From Paramecium tetraurelia (Eukaryota > Ciliophora > Oligohymenophorea > Peniculida > Parameciidae), in assembly GCF_000165425.1 (NCBI RefSeq), contig NW_001799522.1, forward strand, positions 1 through 64,000: a stretch of DNA of 64,000 nt, read 5' to 3'. Positions 48,143 to 59,354 of the stretch are shown piece after piece (the stretch's first letter is position 1; every line of letters starts with the position of its first letter). The notes under the pieces are model-generated. The model saw only the letters and a program-made list of their open reading frames with translations, was not told where the DNA came from and did not search any database. The position numbers and the translations under genes are program-made.

Positions 48143-50885
48143 TCAGATTTAATCTAGATAGAATATAAGTTATACCTCCAACAAAACTTCTGTTGAATTC
48201 GATTATGTTGAAATATTTGATATTATTATTGCTAAATTTTAGCCATTTATTAGATAAGATAATAAACCAATGTTTATTGTTTTAGATACATTTTGGGAAA
48301 TCAAATCAAGATTTAAATTTTATTTAATTGAATATTAAAATACTTAGTTTGTGTTGTCTAAAATAACAGCGGCAAATGGTTATGATAATAGCTTCTTATA
48401 TAGTTATAAATAATTTCCTTCTAAATAACACTTGATAATCAATGAAGTATCGTAAGTTATGTATTAAAAACAATTCTATGATAAATACAAAAAAGTGTTA
48501 GGTATGAGAAACTCAAGCATGCTAATTCTGTAATTCTATGTTCTAATAGCAAATGATTGTGAAGATTCATTTTTAATGTCTTGCAATATGATATCAAAAG
48601 CAAAATGCATAGAGAGTTTTGGATTTACTTTAACAACATAAAACAATTATTTTTCTTAATAAGAAGGCAACTCTTCAATTAATTTATAATTATTTTGGAT
48701 ATAAGAATTTCTATCTAATAATATTTTGATTCCTAAGTTGTCTAACTTAAATGGACAGTTATTGATAACTCTGATTCCTAAACATATACAGGATTTTTAT
48801 AAATCTAATGTATGAGAACAATAGATTTATACAAAATCACTAACTCCTGTAATTAATTTTGAATTCAATTGCAATTCAGTAAAAATGTTTTTTTAAGGTA
48901 ATTGCAATGATCTTAAATTCATTATAAGAGTATTTTATTCTGATGAAAATTACTTTTATTAAAATATATTGTAAGCTATTTGATAGGTAGTTAAGTTTTG
49001 TAAATTTTGGTTGATTGAATCAATTTAATTATTTATCTTTAATTATAATTAATCTTATTGGAGAGACTCTTTGTATTAAAGTGACTTAACAAAATTTCTA
49101 TTATATTCTATCAATTATTCAGCTATGTGATCATTTTTCCTTTATTATAGATTGTCATTGTAATCTGAAAGCAATTCCAAAATCTATTATTTAATATGAT
49201 TTTCTGGTGTATGAAAATTGATTGATAAATAATAGAGGATCTTATAAACATTTTGTAAGAGATTAAGTTAACAGATTTAAGTCTACACTGGTTAAATCAT
49301 AAAAGTTCTAAATTCTGCCAATATATTTATGTAATCTAATTTACAATTCAAACTGCTCTCATTGAATTTTCTAGTAATTATTAACAAGGTCTAGACTTTC
49401 TAGTTGAAACTTATTTAGTTTGTATTCATTCTATTAATTAGATCATCCAATCTAATTTCATCTGATGGAATGACATTGATGCATTCTTCAATCAATAATA
49501 AATACATGATAATGGCTTCTATGTTACACCCATCCCAAATAAAAGCATTACAAATTTCCATTATTTCCAATAAAATGGATTTATTTGTCTCTTAATGAAT
49601 AGCTGCAATAATCAAGCAACAGATTAGTTCTTCTGGTTCATCCTTTATTTTTGTTAGAAACCAAGTCTAATTATAAAGTCCTAAGATTGCACTAGTCTTC
49701 TTTTAATACAGCAACTCAATTGATTTTTAGATTAAATTATTAAAGCAATATAGCATGAATAACAGTCTAGTCAATTGGTTGGTAATTAGGAAGGATATCT
49801 CCAGAATTCTTATTGATATTGCAATATTCGTATTTAAATCCATATCTAATTGAAGTATTTATAGCAATATCTGGTTCAATTCTTTTTTATAATTGACTTT
49901 CTTGATGTATTTATCAATACAATCAAAAAGCTACCACAAAAGTTGGCTTGTATTAAAAAATTCATATGATTTGCATTATGAAATGACATTAATAAGGAAG
50001 TTTGAAATTTATACAATTATATCTATTTCAAAATTGTATTAAAGAACATCATACAAGCCAGCTTTGATGATTTTATTATTAAAATCTATTACATTTAACT
50101 TATAAACAAGTGTATTCTAATTTTATTGAACTGTATTTTATTATTGCAATTGTTTAGGTGAATCAATCAAGACCAAAGATATCAAAAACAGCATTTTAGA
50201 TCTAATGCGAACTTCATAACTGCAAATTTTTTCGTAAAGTAGTTAAAGTCTAAGTTATAAATACTATTTAATTTATTGAGAATCATAATTGACTTATGTA
50301 AGATTATTGGGATTCTGCAATTTGCTTTATAAAAATTCCGATAAGCAAATGATGCAATTAGCTGAGATGTCTCTGTTATTGGAGAAGCAATTTTCAGCTA
50401 TTCTCAAGTAAATGTTAGTTATTGTTTGTTTTGGCATGTCTATTGAATCCACTTCTGTTTCTTTTGTGAGTAATAATTGCAAAATAGAATTGACTGCACA
50501 CAATCTTTCGTAATGGAAATCCGGCGACCTATTAAATGTTTAAATTATACTATTCGATTATTTAATAGAATGCTGTGTCGTAGGATTTAACAATTTGCAT
50601 AAGATTACTAATTGGCAAGGAGTAGGCTAATTTGAGGGAGAGTAGTTGAATTTCGTAATCTTTATTGCTGAAGTCCTTTTCTAATTCTAAACAAACGAGT
50701 TCAGATGAGGGGAAGGTCTTGAGTAATGGATAGCAATTAATTTTAAGTATTCTATGTAGGGGGTTTTTGTAAATATCTATAATTTTTGCGAAATCTTTTG
50801 GATTAGCTGAGGATTCTGAGAGGTAACTCTGTATGCTCCTCAAATAATTCAATTGCTTTTTGACTTCAACTTCAACATTATCCAT
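48143..50885 (-). CDS. Beta-COP/adaptin-like coat subunit
   Basis: 906 residues after one 22-nt intron (50,529-50,550). The N-terminal two thirds is ARM/HEAT-like helical repeat (MDNVEVEVKKQLNYLRSIQS; FHYERLCAVNSILQLLLTKE; EVRIRSKMLFLISLVLIDSP). The C-terminal third looks like the beta-COP appendage: KLITGVSDFVQIYCSHTLDL, CLGIRVINNCPFKLDNLGIK, then a conserved-order beta-rich region ending VLLEVQLIFYLDQI. Length is close to beta-COP (about 950). Beta-COP is part of COPI coatomer for Golgi-to-ER vesicles and is recruited by ARF. An AP-complex beta subunit is the alternative. The opposite strand is open for about 650 nt here but is only a shadow. Confidence 0.65.
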
Positions 50886-50917
50886 TATTAAATTATATAT
50901 ATAAAATAGTTATAATA

Positions 50918-51798
50918 TCATAATACAATACAGCCACAACCACCTTTTTTGGCAGACGATTATTATGTATTTTAACCCTATTATTGCTTGTCATTTTATT
51001 ATTAATTTTGAACTATAGGACTTAGACGAGAGACAGCTTCTTTGGCTTCAATATTACCAGCTTATGCTGCTTACTTATACCAGTATAGTGCCTATTATAA
51101 GTTAAGTTTAGTTCCAGTTCCTTCCTCATAAAGGACAGCTAGATTGTACTAAGCATTTTCAAAGCCACCTTTGGCTGCCTAGAGGTACCAATCGAATGCT
51201 TCAGTTTGATTGGTTTGCAATAATACTGTAGCCAAGTTGGTCATAGCACAAAGATCCCCTTTATCGGCTGCCATTCGATAGTATTTCTTGGCCTCTTCGA
51301 TTTGAATATGAGTTCCAATACCAGATCTATAGATGTTACCAAGGTTGTTCATTGCTGATACTGATCCCTTGAAATTATAAAAATAGAAGAAGTACTAGTT
51401 TAGCAGCTCTTTCAAACCAAGCTCTGCTTTTTTCAAAATCTTGTTCTACTCCTTGTCCAAACAAATGCATCAAGCCTAGTTAGAACATTCCTTATTCATT
51501 CTATAATTCAGCAGCTTTGCTAAAGTATTTATGAGCAATTTTATAATCAGGAGCTACAACTCTACCTAAATAATAGATGGATGCTAGATTGTATGCTGCT
51601 TATGCATGTTTGGTAGCAGCTAGTTGATACCTAAGGAGGATATGATTGAAAATACCATTGGATACATTCTTAGATATTTTATTAAGCCCCTTTTCCATCT
51701 TCAAACATTAAACCTACTCTAAATTGTGCATCGGTGTCACCATCCTAAGCCAGTTTAAGATAATGCTGCATTTCATCATAATCTGTTGTCTATTGCAT
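50918..51798 (-). CDS. Sel1-repeat protein with C-terminal prenylation box
   Basis: 275 residues after introns of 25 and 28 nt. Sel1-like (TPR-related) repeats run through the whole protein: MQHYLKLAQDGDTDAQFRVG with LMFEDGKGA, AAYNLASIYYLGRVVAPDY, EQGMFYLGLMHLFGQGVEQD, SAMNNLGNIYRSGIGT, and AQYNLAVLYEEGTGTK. After the last repeat a Gln-rich linker leads to SSAKKGGCGCIVL at the C-terminus. CIVL fits a CaaX box, and Leu at the last position favours geranylgeranylation; the adjacent Lys and second Cys would aid membrane binding. Sel1 proteins are usually adaptors, for example at the ER. The prenylated tail suggests a membrane-anchored scaffold. The start is 37 nt from the next gene's stop. Confidence 0.82.
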
Positions 51799-51834
51799 TG
51801 GATTATAAAAATTAAAATAAGAAATGTACTAAAA

Positions 51835-53317
51835 TCATATTTCAATTTTTTATTAAAAAAGCTTTTCAAATACACTGGAAGGCCCTTGAGTATCAACGAA
51901 TTAATTTAAACGCAGATTATTTCTAAAATAATGTTGAAAGACCAAATACCTATTATATTCTCTCACATCCAAGGCACCACGCATTCCCATCAGATAACTC
52001 TGCAAACCCCAGAGTTCTCTGTCATCTTTATTATCGTAGAAAGGAACAATTGGAATCCCATTATCCAATTGCCAGGCATAACTATAAGATGCATTGTCAA
52101 CTAAAACAACTTGACTTAGCGGTCGATCAAATATTCTCAAATCTTTGGTATACATTCCACCTGTCGTCAAGATGCAATTATCTCTAAAAAACCTATGTGA
52201 GATCAGTTTATTTTCAGGATCTAAATGCTCCAGAACTTATTTAGCATAGCATTGATGAGAGGCTGTAAAAACAACGATTTCAAAATCATCCACTAAAGAT
52301 TATAGCAATTCTATAGCTCCTGGTCGAATATTGACACCTGCCTTAACAATCTCATGGGGATTCACTTTGATATTCAAAACGATATCAGATTTCTACTGCA
52401 TTTATTCATTGCAATGAACTAATGTTTCATCTAAATCAAAAATCACAGTGATTTTGTCTGAAAAATATAGACAATATATATCTACCTTTGTATTTATCCT
52501 TCTGTTTCATTTTGACTGCTTTCTTTTTGAAATCATTTGGGTCGGTTGGTCTCAGATGGGATGCCACATAGATCCCTTAATATGTTTAAAAGAAATGGTC
52601 TCTGTAGAGAGTACTAAAGTAATCGTCTGAAAGTGGCCGAGTGAAAACTTACTTGATTTTTCCTAAGTAATACTGAAATTAGGCATTTTCCTTATTAAAT
52701 TTAATGCTTTCAAAATATTTTAATTCTCGATTCGATATTGATTACGATTGCTATAATAATGACAATTAACGAGAGTGAACTGGGGTTATCTATTGGGAAT
52801 GTGCCTTCTGGGGTTTCTGCAACATTCCATTGTACATCTTTTTGTAGTTATGATCTTTGGATCCATTGGATTGTTGTCTACTATGCTAGAGCGAGGTTGT
52901 AGAATTAACTTTAGATGTCAAAGGTCTAAAATCAATGGAGGATTGCTTAGATGGTTTGAACATATTCAATTCAACACTTGGAGTTACTTTGGTGACAAGC
53001 TCATTAAGCAACACAGATTATTGACTATTTGAATAATTACGAATGGGCATATCGTATTTCGATAGGAGTACTTGATTTTATTGTTACATTGCGGTTGCTA
53101 GATCTGGGTTTTTCAACTGCACCTTTTTTTGAAGACTCTCTTGACTAAACTTTTTTTTGAGGAATTCTCTGCCAAAAATATTAGCACTTGAGTTAGACTT
53201 GGAATTGGTAGTTCGAACTGAATTGATGATGTCCAGTTTCTGGGTTTTAAGATTTTGAGAAGTCCTCTAGAATAAATCTATCGAATTATTAGTTTCAATT
53301 TGAGGCCTAGGTTTCAT
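51835..53317 (-). CDS. FCP1/SCP (NIF-type HAD) phosphatase
   Basis: 471 residues after introns of 39 nt (52,614-52,652) and 28 nt (52,458-52,485). The N-terminal half is disordered, Ser/Gln-rich (MKPRPQIETNNSIDLF...). The catalytic domain begins KITVIFDLDETLVHCNEQ, with the DLDET nucleophile motif of HAD phosphatases. Then VNIRPGAIELLQSLVDDFEI, VVFTASHQCYAKQVLEHLDP, HRFFRDNCILTTGGMYTKDL, and VVLVDNASYSYAWQLDNGIP (motif with the metal-binding Asp), ending near VFEKLFQQKIEI. SCP/Dullard-type enzymes dephosphorylate Ser on the RNA polymerase II tail or on lipin. The N-terminal extension is longer than in animal SCPs. The active site looks intact. Confidence 0.92.
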
Positions 53318-53330
53318 AATTTAATTTATT
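53318..53330. promoter_or_regulatory. 13-bp gap between divergent start codons
   Basis: The ATGs of the SCP phosphatase (minus) and Rab2 (plus) are separated by 13 AT-only bases. No room exists for conventional separate 5' UTRs and promoters. The chosen phosphatase ATG is the first in a long open N-terminus; a later start would widen the gap. Confidence 0.5.
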
Positions 53331-54072
<742 letters not shown>

Positions 54073-54148
54073 ACTAGATATTGAATTAAATATCTATAAA
54101 TATTATAATAGATTTTTATATTCAATAATATATAGAATATATATATTA

Positions 54149-55626
54149 TCAATTTTTATATCTTTCGTTTATGTATTCTTTTAGGATCCACAAATCAGAA
54201 TTTAAAACCTTATTTTTATTTTCATTTTCATCCTAAAATTGCAACATCTAGCAATTTTTTTCATTGCCCTACTTAAAATTCTTGAGTTCATCCAAAAGAC
54301 TCACTGAATAATCTTCATAACGAATTTCCAACTAATTGCTAATTTGGAATTCAAAAATGTTCAAATTTAGAAATTCCGAAATGTTGATATCATTCTATAG
54401 TGCTACCTCATAGATGTTAATTAAAAACAATAGTAATTCTTGTCTATAGTTAAAGTATTTATAGTTCTCAGGAAGTTTTATGATGACATTTTAGTTTGAG
54501 TAATAGATTTTCAGATAAAAACTAGTGAAAGCACCATTTAGAACATTCTTAAATCTTATACAAAATTAAGTTAGATCTTTGTATTTATTTTCAATTGATG
54601 AAATAATTTACACAATCTAATTCAATTGTTATTTGTATTAATTCATAGAAAAATGGAGATTGCCTATAAATTCTTAATGTTAAGGAATATTAACCTTTAA
54701 GAAGGACTACTCAAGATCAATCTTTTCTAAATAACACCATGGGTGTCTAAATAAATCTTCAAAACTAATTCTAAGTTTTGGATCTTCTACCAACATTTTC
54801 CTTAGAATATCCTTACATTCTGCAGAAACTGAGATGTGTTATGGGAATTACAGCTGAAGTTTTAAAAATTATTAATACTTTAGAAGTTTAAATTGCTATG
54901 AGTAAGTCCTGCACTGTTCCTTTTTATGGCACAAATGGAGGTTAGCCAAACAGAATTTGAAAGATCATCACTCCTAGTGACCAGATATCACATTTATGAT
55001 CGTACGAATTAGATTTTCTATTGATGCTTAATAGAATTTAAATACTTTAGTATTTCTGGAGCCATTGTGATAGGGGTGCCACAGTAGGATTCCAGGAGTT
55101 CCGTGTTGATTAGCGATTTAGCAAATCCAAAATCCCCTAGTTTAATTTACATCTATTCATTTATTAGTATATTTGCTAATTTGAGATCACGATGAACGAC
55201 ATTTTTTAAACGTAACATTTTCATGGCATCGATTAATTGAAGTATAATCGGTTTTGCTTCTGATTCAGGCAATCTGTTTTTGAGAGAATTCTTTTTGATA
55301 TACTTTTCTAAGTCTCCTTAAGCACAGTATTCTAATATCATATTGATGGAATCTGGGCTTTGTTAGACTTCTTTCAATTCAACTATATTTTTATGTTTTA
55401 TCGATTTCATTATTTGAATTTCTGAATGGAACAATTCAAGCATTTTCTATTTGTGGAGCCCTTCCTCCATATCTATATTGATTTATTTGATAGCAACAAT
55501 TTCTTTTGTTTTTATGTGCTAGGCTTAATAGACAATAGCAAATGCTCCCTTTAATATAGACATAAATTAACTTACTTTGCCAATGACCTTTAAAATTTGA
55601 TAATTCTGTATTGGGTGTTTGCTCAT
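54149..55626 (-). CDS. ULK/ATG1-like Ser/Thr protein kinase
   Basis: 465 residues after introns of 27, 28 and 25 nt. It starts [20 protein letters not shown] with loop [12 protein letters not shown] lysine in [24 protein letters not shown], catalytic loop [21 protein letters not shown], and an activation segment [16 protein letters not shown]. Then [19 protein letters not shown] and a subdomain XI region ([36 protein letters not shown]). The C-terminal about 150 residues resemble a helical regulatory tail. The GKGAFA loop, [10 protein letters not shown] and HPW resemble the ULK/ATG1/Aurora-type group. Autophagy or ciliary roles are inferred from family only. The kinase is expected to be active. 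Confidence 0.88.
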
Positions 55627-55652
55627 TTATATTTATTTTAATGAAATAAAAC

Positions 55653-56521
55653 ATGTCAAAATCAACTATGTAGGACACTAAAATCTCATATGATGCTCCT
55701 CCTTTGGATTTTTCCAATCTGAATATCAAATCTTTGGCTGATTTAAAACATGCTGTGCCCAAGCAAGGCAAACGTAAGTAGGCCCCAATAGATGAACAGA
55801 AGGAAGATAAAAAGAAGGAGAAGCAGCAATAACAGCAATAAGAAAATGAGAATATTCAAGTGCAACAGAACCAACAGCAGGAACAAGAAGACGAAGATAA
55901 GTTAGAAGGGGACGAGAAAGAGAGAGAGAAGCGGGAGTTGCAGAGATAGAAGGACGAGAAATTGACACCAGTAATTGTTCGTACAATTGGATAACCTGTC
56001 TAATAATCGACCAATGTATACAAGCCAACAATTGATGAAAAAAAATAAACAAAGAAGCAATTTTAAGTACAATTAATTCAATGTTCTTTGATCCTAAGTT
56101 ACAATAAATTGACATCCTTGCATAACTTTTACAATATCATTGATCAAATCATGATTAATTGTAAACAGTTGCAGTGGATTGATCTATCGCACAATATGAT
56201 TGAAAGTCTGGACTATGTAATTGATATTATTATAAACAGAATTTTGCTGAATTGCCAAATGTAAAAGCATTGTACTTGCATGCAAACAAATTGAAGGACA
56301 TTATGGAATTCGATAAATTGCAGTGTTTGACAGAATTGAGGACTTTGACTGTTCATGGAAATCCCTTTGATGCCATTCCAAATTTTAGATTGTATGTAAT
56401 TGGATTGTTGCCTACCTTGAAAAAATTGGATAGTGTGTTGATATCTAAAAAGGAATTAGACAATGCCAATGTATGGAGAAATACGTTTAGAATGATTAAA
56501 CCACCTATAATTAAAATATGA
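55653..56521 (+). CDS. LRRC51: LRRC51-type leucine-rich-repeat protein
   Basis: 281 residues after one 23-nt intron (56,217-56,239). The hallmark PPLDFSNLNIKSLADL near residue 16 matches the PPLDxSF start of LRRC51. An unusual charged insert of Lys/Glu/Gln (EKREL, KKEKQQQQQQ) follows, absent in animal homologues. Then short LRRs: LSYNKLTSLHNFYNII, LQWIDLSHNMIESLDY, NVKALYLHANKLKDIMEF, LRTLTVHGNPFDAIPNFRLY, and a cap ending VWRNTFRMIKPPII. LRRC51 is conserved in ciliated organisms, so a ciliary role is likely (inference). Its TGA overlaps the next ATG (ATGA at 56,518-56,521). Confidence 0.88.
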
Positions 56522-58550
56522 AACTTAATCTCGAAATTTTAAATTACGATAATCCACTATCTAACTTCTTAGTTAAAATCAAGTACGGCACTCAAGTTCA
56601 TTAAACTGCTGTAGGAAACAATTGGAATCAGAAGTTCACTCTTGAAGTCAAGAAGACTGTCGATTTAAAAGTGGAAGTATGGTAGAAAGATGAGGAATTT
56701 CATTTGATAGGAGAATCCATAGTTCCAAAATTAGTATAGATCCATCATCTTGACATTGTAGGACAGGGCAAAAAGGAGGGAGTTCTAGTTGTGGAATACA
56801 AGGAAGTAGAGCTTCAGAATCCTAAAGTCAATCAGAAATTAGAGAAGCCTTAATTTTTAATCAAGAGATTGAATGAATCCTTGAACACAGAAGTTCAATA
56901 ACCCTATGGAAATATCTAAGAGTATTTCGCATAATAATTTGAGAATCACGAGTTGAGTCATCAATCGAAATCAACAGCTTCAAATTTAATAATGGAATCA
57001 TTAGAAAGGACCATGAAAGGACTATAGATCAATGGGAATCAATATCATTTTGATGATTATGATTAAAAGAACGTTATTGAGCAGACTAAAATTAAAGCAC
57101 TTTAGAAAGAACTTATTAAAAAGGATCTGTAAAAATATGAAAAGAGCAGAAGAGAGGTGAATTTATAAATACTTGATTTGGATGATATGGATTTAAGATT
57201 TGAATAATAAGAACAGAAACAATAGATTTTGGCTTTGAGAAAAGAACTAGTATAAAAGTTACTGTATATTGAAGAAAAAATTGAACATTTAAAAAGACAT
57301 TTGAAATTGGATTAGTTGAATAAACATGCATCATAACCTATTATGAACAGTATGGCAGAATTGAGTTAGATTAGTATGTATAGAGAACCAATTGTTAAGT
57401 CTGAAGTGGATCCTTTGAAGGAATAACAGAGACAAGAATTTATTAAGAAATAGATGAAAGAATGGAACGAATTATAGGAGTAGAGATTAAAGCAGATTGA
57501 AATTCAAAAAGAAAAAATATAAAAGACTGAAGACAAAATAAGAAAGTAATAAGTACTCATTTAGGAGGCGAAGACCAAGGAAAAAAGAGAGGAGATAGAA
57601 TAAAGATTGAATAAGTTGAAGGAGAAATAGAAACAAAGAGAATAAGACTTATAAGAATAAAACAAGAGGTACTTGGAAAAGAAGAAATAGCATCATCTCG
57701 CTGAGAAGTATGCCCAATAGGATGCTGCATATATGATGTCGTTGTAAGATGAGAGGAAAAATAAATTGAAAGAGATGAGGAATCCTGAATTTAATATTTA
57801 AGAGATTATGCAATTTGATAAAAAGATTAAGGAACTTAGAAAAGAGAAAGCAGCAGTCAGGCAAAAAGAGTGGGATGAACGGGAAAAGCAGTGGAATAAG
57901 TTTTAGGCACAATATTATTCAGAGAGTTATAAGAGGGCAAGACAGTACTATAAAGAATAAGATTTAAAAGTGGATGAATCTAAAATTAAGGCTTAGGAAC
58001 GACTCAATCTCCTTAGATCTTATGATAATGAGGTGAAATAGAGATATCAACCTCATGTTTCTTAAGAAAAGAGATCAGAAATTGAGGAAAACATCAGAAA
58101 ACTCAAATATGAACCAGATTTTAAGAAATACAGGGAATTATCTGAGAAGGTTAAAGAAAAACACATATATTTTGGAGTAGAACAGAAGGATTAATCAGGA
58201 AATAAGAAGGTGAAACTAAAACCGTTAGAAAACATCCCTACTCCTATATCACCTAAACGCATAGGGGATTTCTATTTAAGAGAACATGCGACTTACAACA
58301 AGAAGCACATTCCACCTATACCGAGACCCCCAGAACCACCTAAATCAAGCTAATCAGAATAGAAATTAGTTATTAAAGATTATTTGAAAGAGCAGAGGAT
58401 CAAAAAGTAGTTGATAGAATAATAATCAGTAACTATTTTGTATATAAATCATAGGTGAAAAAAATGAACTAAACTTCAGGATTGGAAAATGATGATTAGA
58501 AGATGATTATGCAAATTAAAAAGTAATTGGAAAAATTGGATCACATTTGA
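56518..58550 (+). CDS. C2-domain coiled-coil protein
   Basis: 668 residues after one 26-nt intron near the 3' end. A C2-like beta sandwich lies at residues 1-90 (MKLNLEILNYDNPLSNFLVK; WNQKFTLEVKKTVDLKVEVW; KKEGVLVVEYKEVEL). Very long charged coiled coil follows (VLIQEAKTKEKREEIEQRLN; KLKEKQKQREQDLQEQNKR; FDKKIKELRKEKAAVRQKEW). A proline-rich segment (HIPPIPRPPEPPKSS) precedes the last helix. N-terminal C2 plus coiled coil is seen in several basal-body and ciliary proteins; no exact family recognised. Its ATG overlaps the stop of LRRC51 by four bases, which is odd for a eukaryote. Confidence 0.8.
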
Positions 58551-58760
58551 GATTGTTAATTATTATTATTCTCATAAAGTTATAAATTATTAAATTACTT
58601 TTTTAAGAATAGTTAAGATTTTTATTTTTTATTCCAAAATAAATAAAATTAGGGGAAGGGAGGGATACCAAGATTAAAAAAATAAATAAATGATCATACA
58701 TATCTTAAATTTTTGTAAATTATTTTTATTTTAATAAATTATTCAGGTCATAACTAATCG
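58551..58760. other. AT-rich spacer
   Basis: About 210 bp with no supported feature, between two plus-strand genes. Confidence 0.5.
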
Positions 58761-59252
58761 ATGGACGAAGAGAAAAAATAATATAGTAAAATCAACAAAG
58801 AGATTAGACAAGAAATTATTGATAAAATCTGTATATAAAAAAAACCATTGTTAGAGGTATTTCCTTAATTTTAAATATTTAAAAAGGTTGCTTAAGAATA
58901 CTCGTTATTGGCATCTACGTGTAAGTCTATCGTTAATACTTATATGAAAGAAGGCAGAGTTGGGAAAAAAGAATCAAGAATTCGTAAATTAAAAAAAGTA
59001 GTAACAACATACCACATTATTTTAAATCCTCTATAACCACTACTCTCTCAAGTGTAAATATAAAAAAATGTTGAAAACTGTGTAGAGCAATCATAAAAAA
59101 GTCGAGTTGAAACAGATGAGGCTTAAGAAGAGAATAAATAAGAATTACAATCTTTAGATTTGTCGATTCAATAGTGGACTCAATCCTTATTAAGCTAAAT
59201 CCAATCATTAAACCAATAGTATAAGGATCCCTAATTTATTCGTTAAAATTGA
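58761..59252 (+). CDS. Small homeodomain-like/HTH protein
   Basis: 153 residues after one 30-nt intron. MDEEKKQYSKINKEIRQEII leads into DKICIQKKPLLEVAQEYSLL, ASTCKSIVNTYMKEGRVGKK, which has the spacing of a resolvase/Psq-type helix-turn-helix (helix, turn, recognition helix) followed by a basic patch ESRIRKLKK. The rest is Gln/Ser-rich (VEQSQKSRVETDEAQEENK). Similar N-terminal HTHs occur in transposase-derived proteins and in small ciliate nuclear factors. There is no catalytic domain. DNA binding is likely but unproven. Confidence 0.7.
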
Positions 59253-59354
59253 AATGATTAATATAGATTACATTATGCATTTATATATATTGATTATTAA
59301 TATTTATATATAAACTTCTGTTGTTATTCTTAAATGATTAAAATATTCTACATT

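Noticed and set aside
48165..48815. Plus-strand ORF of about 215 codons
   Set aside because: It overlaps the minus-strand beta-COP-like gene, which continues in one frame with appendage-like sequence and an exact codon count. The plus reading has no ATG at its start, so it is a shadow.
50918..51798. Recent bacterial transfer of a Sel1-repeat gene
   Set aside because: It has two typical ciliate micro-introns, TAA/TAG Gln codons and a eukaryotic prenylation box, so it is a resident eukaryotic gene.
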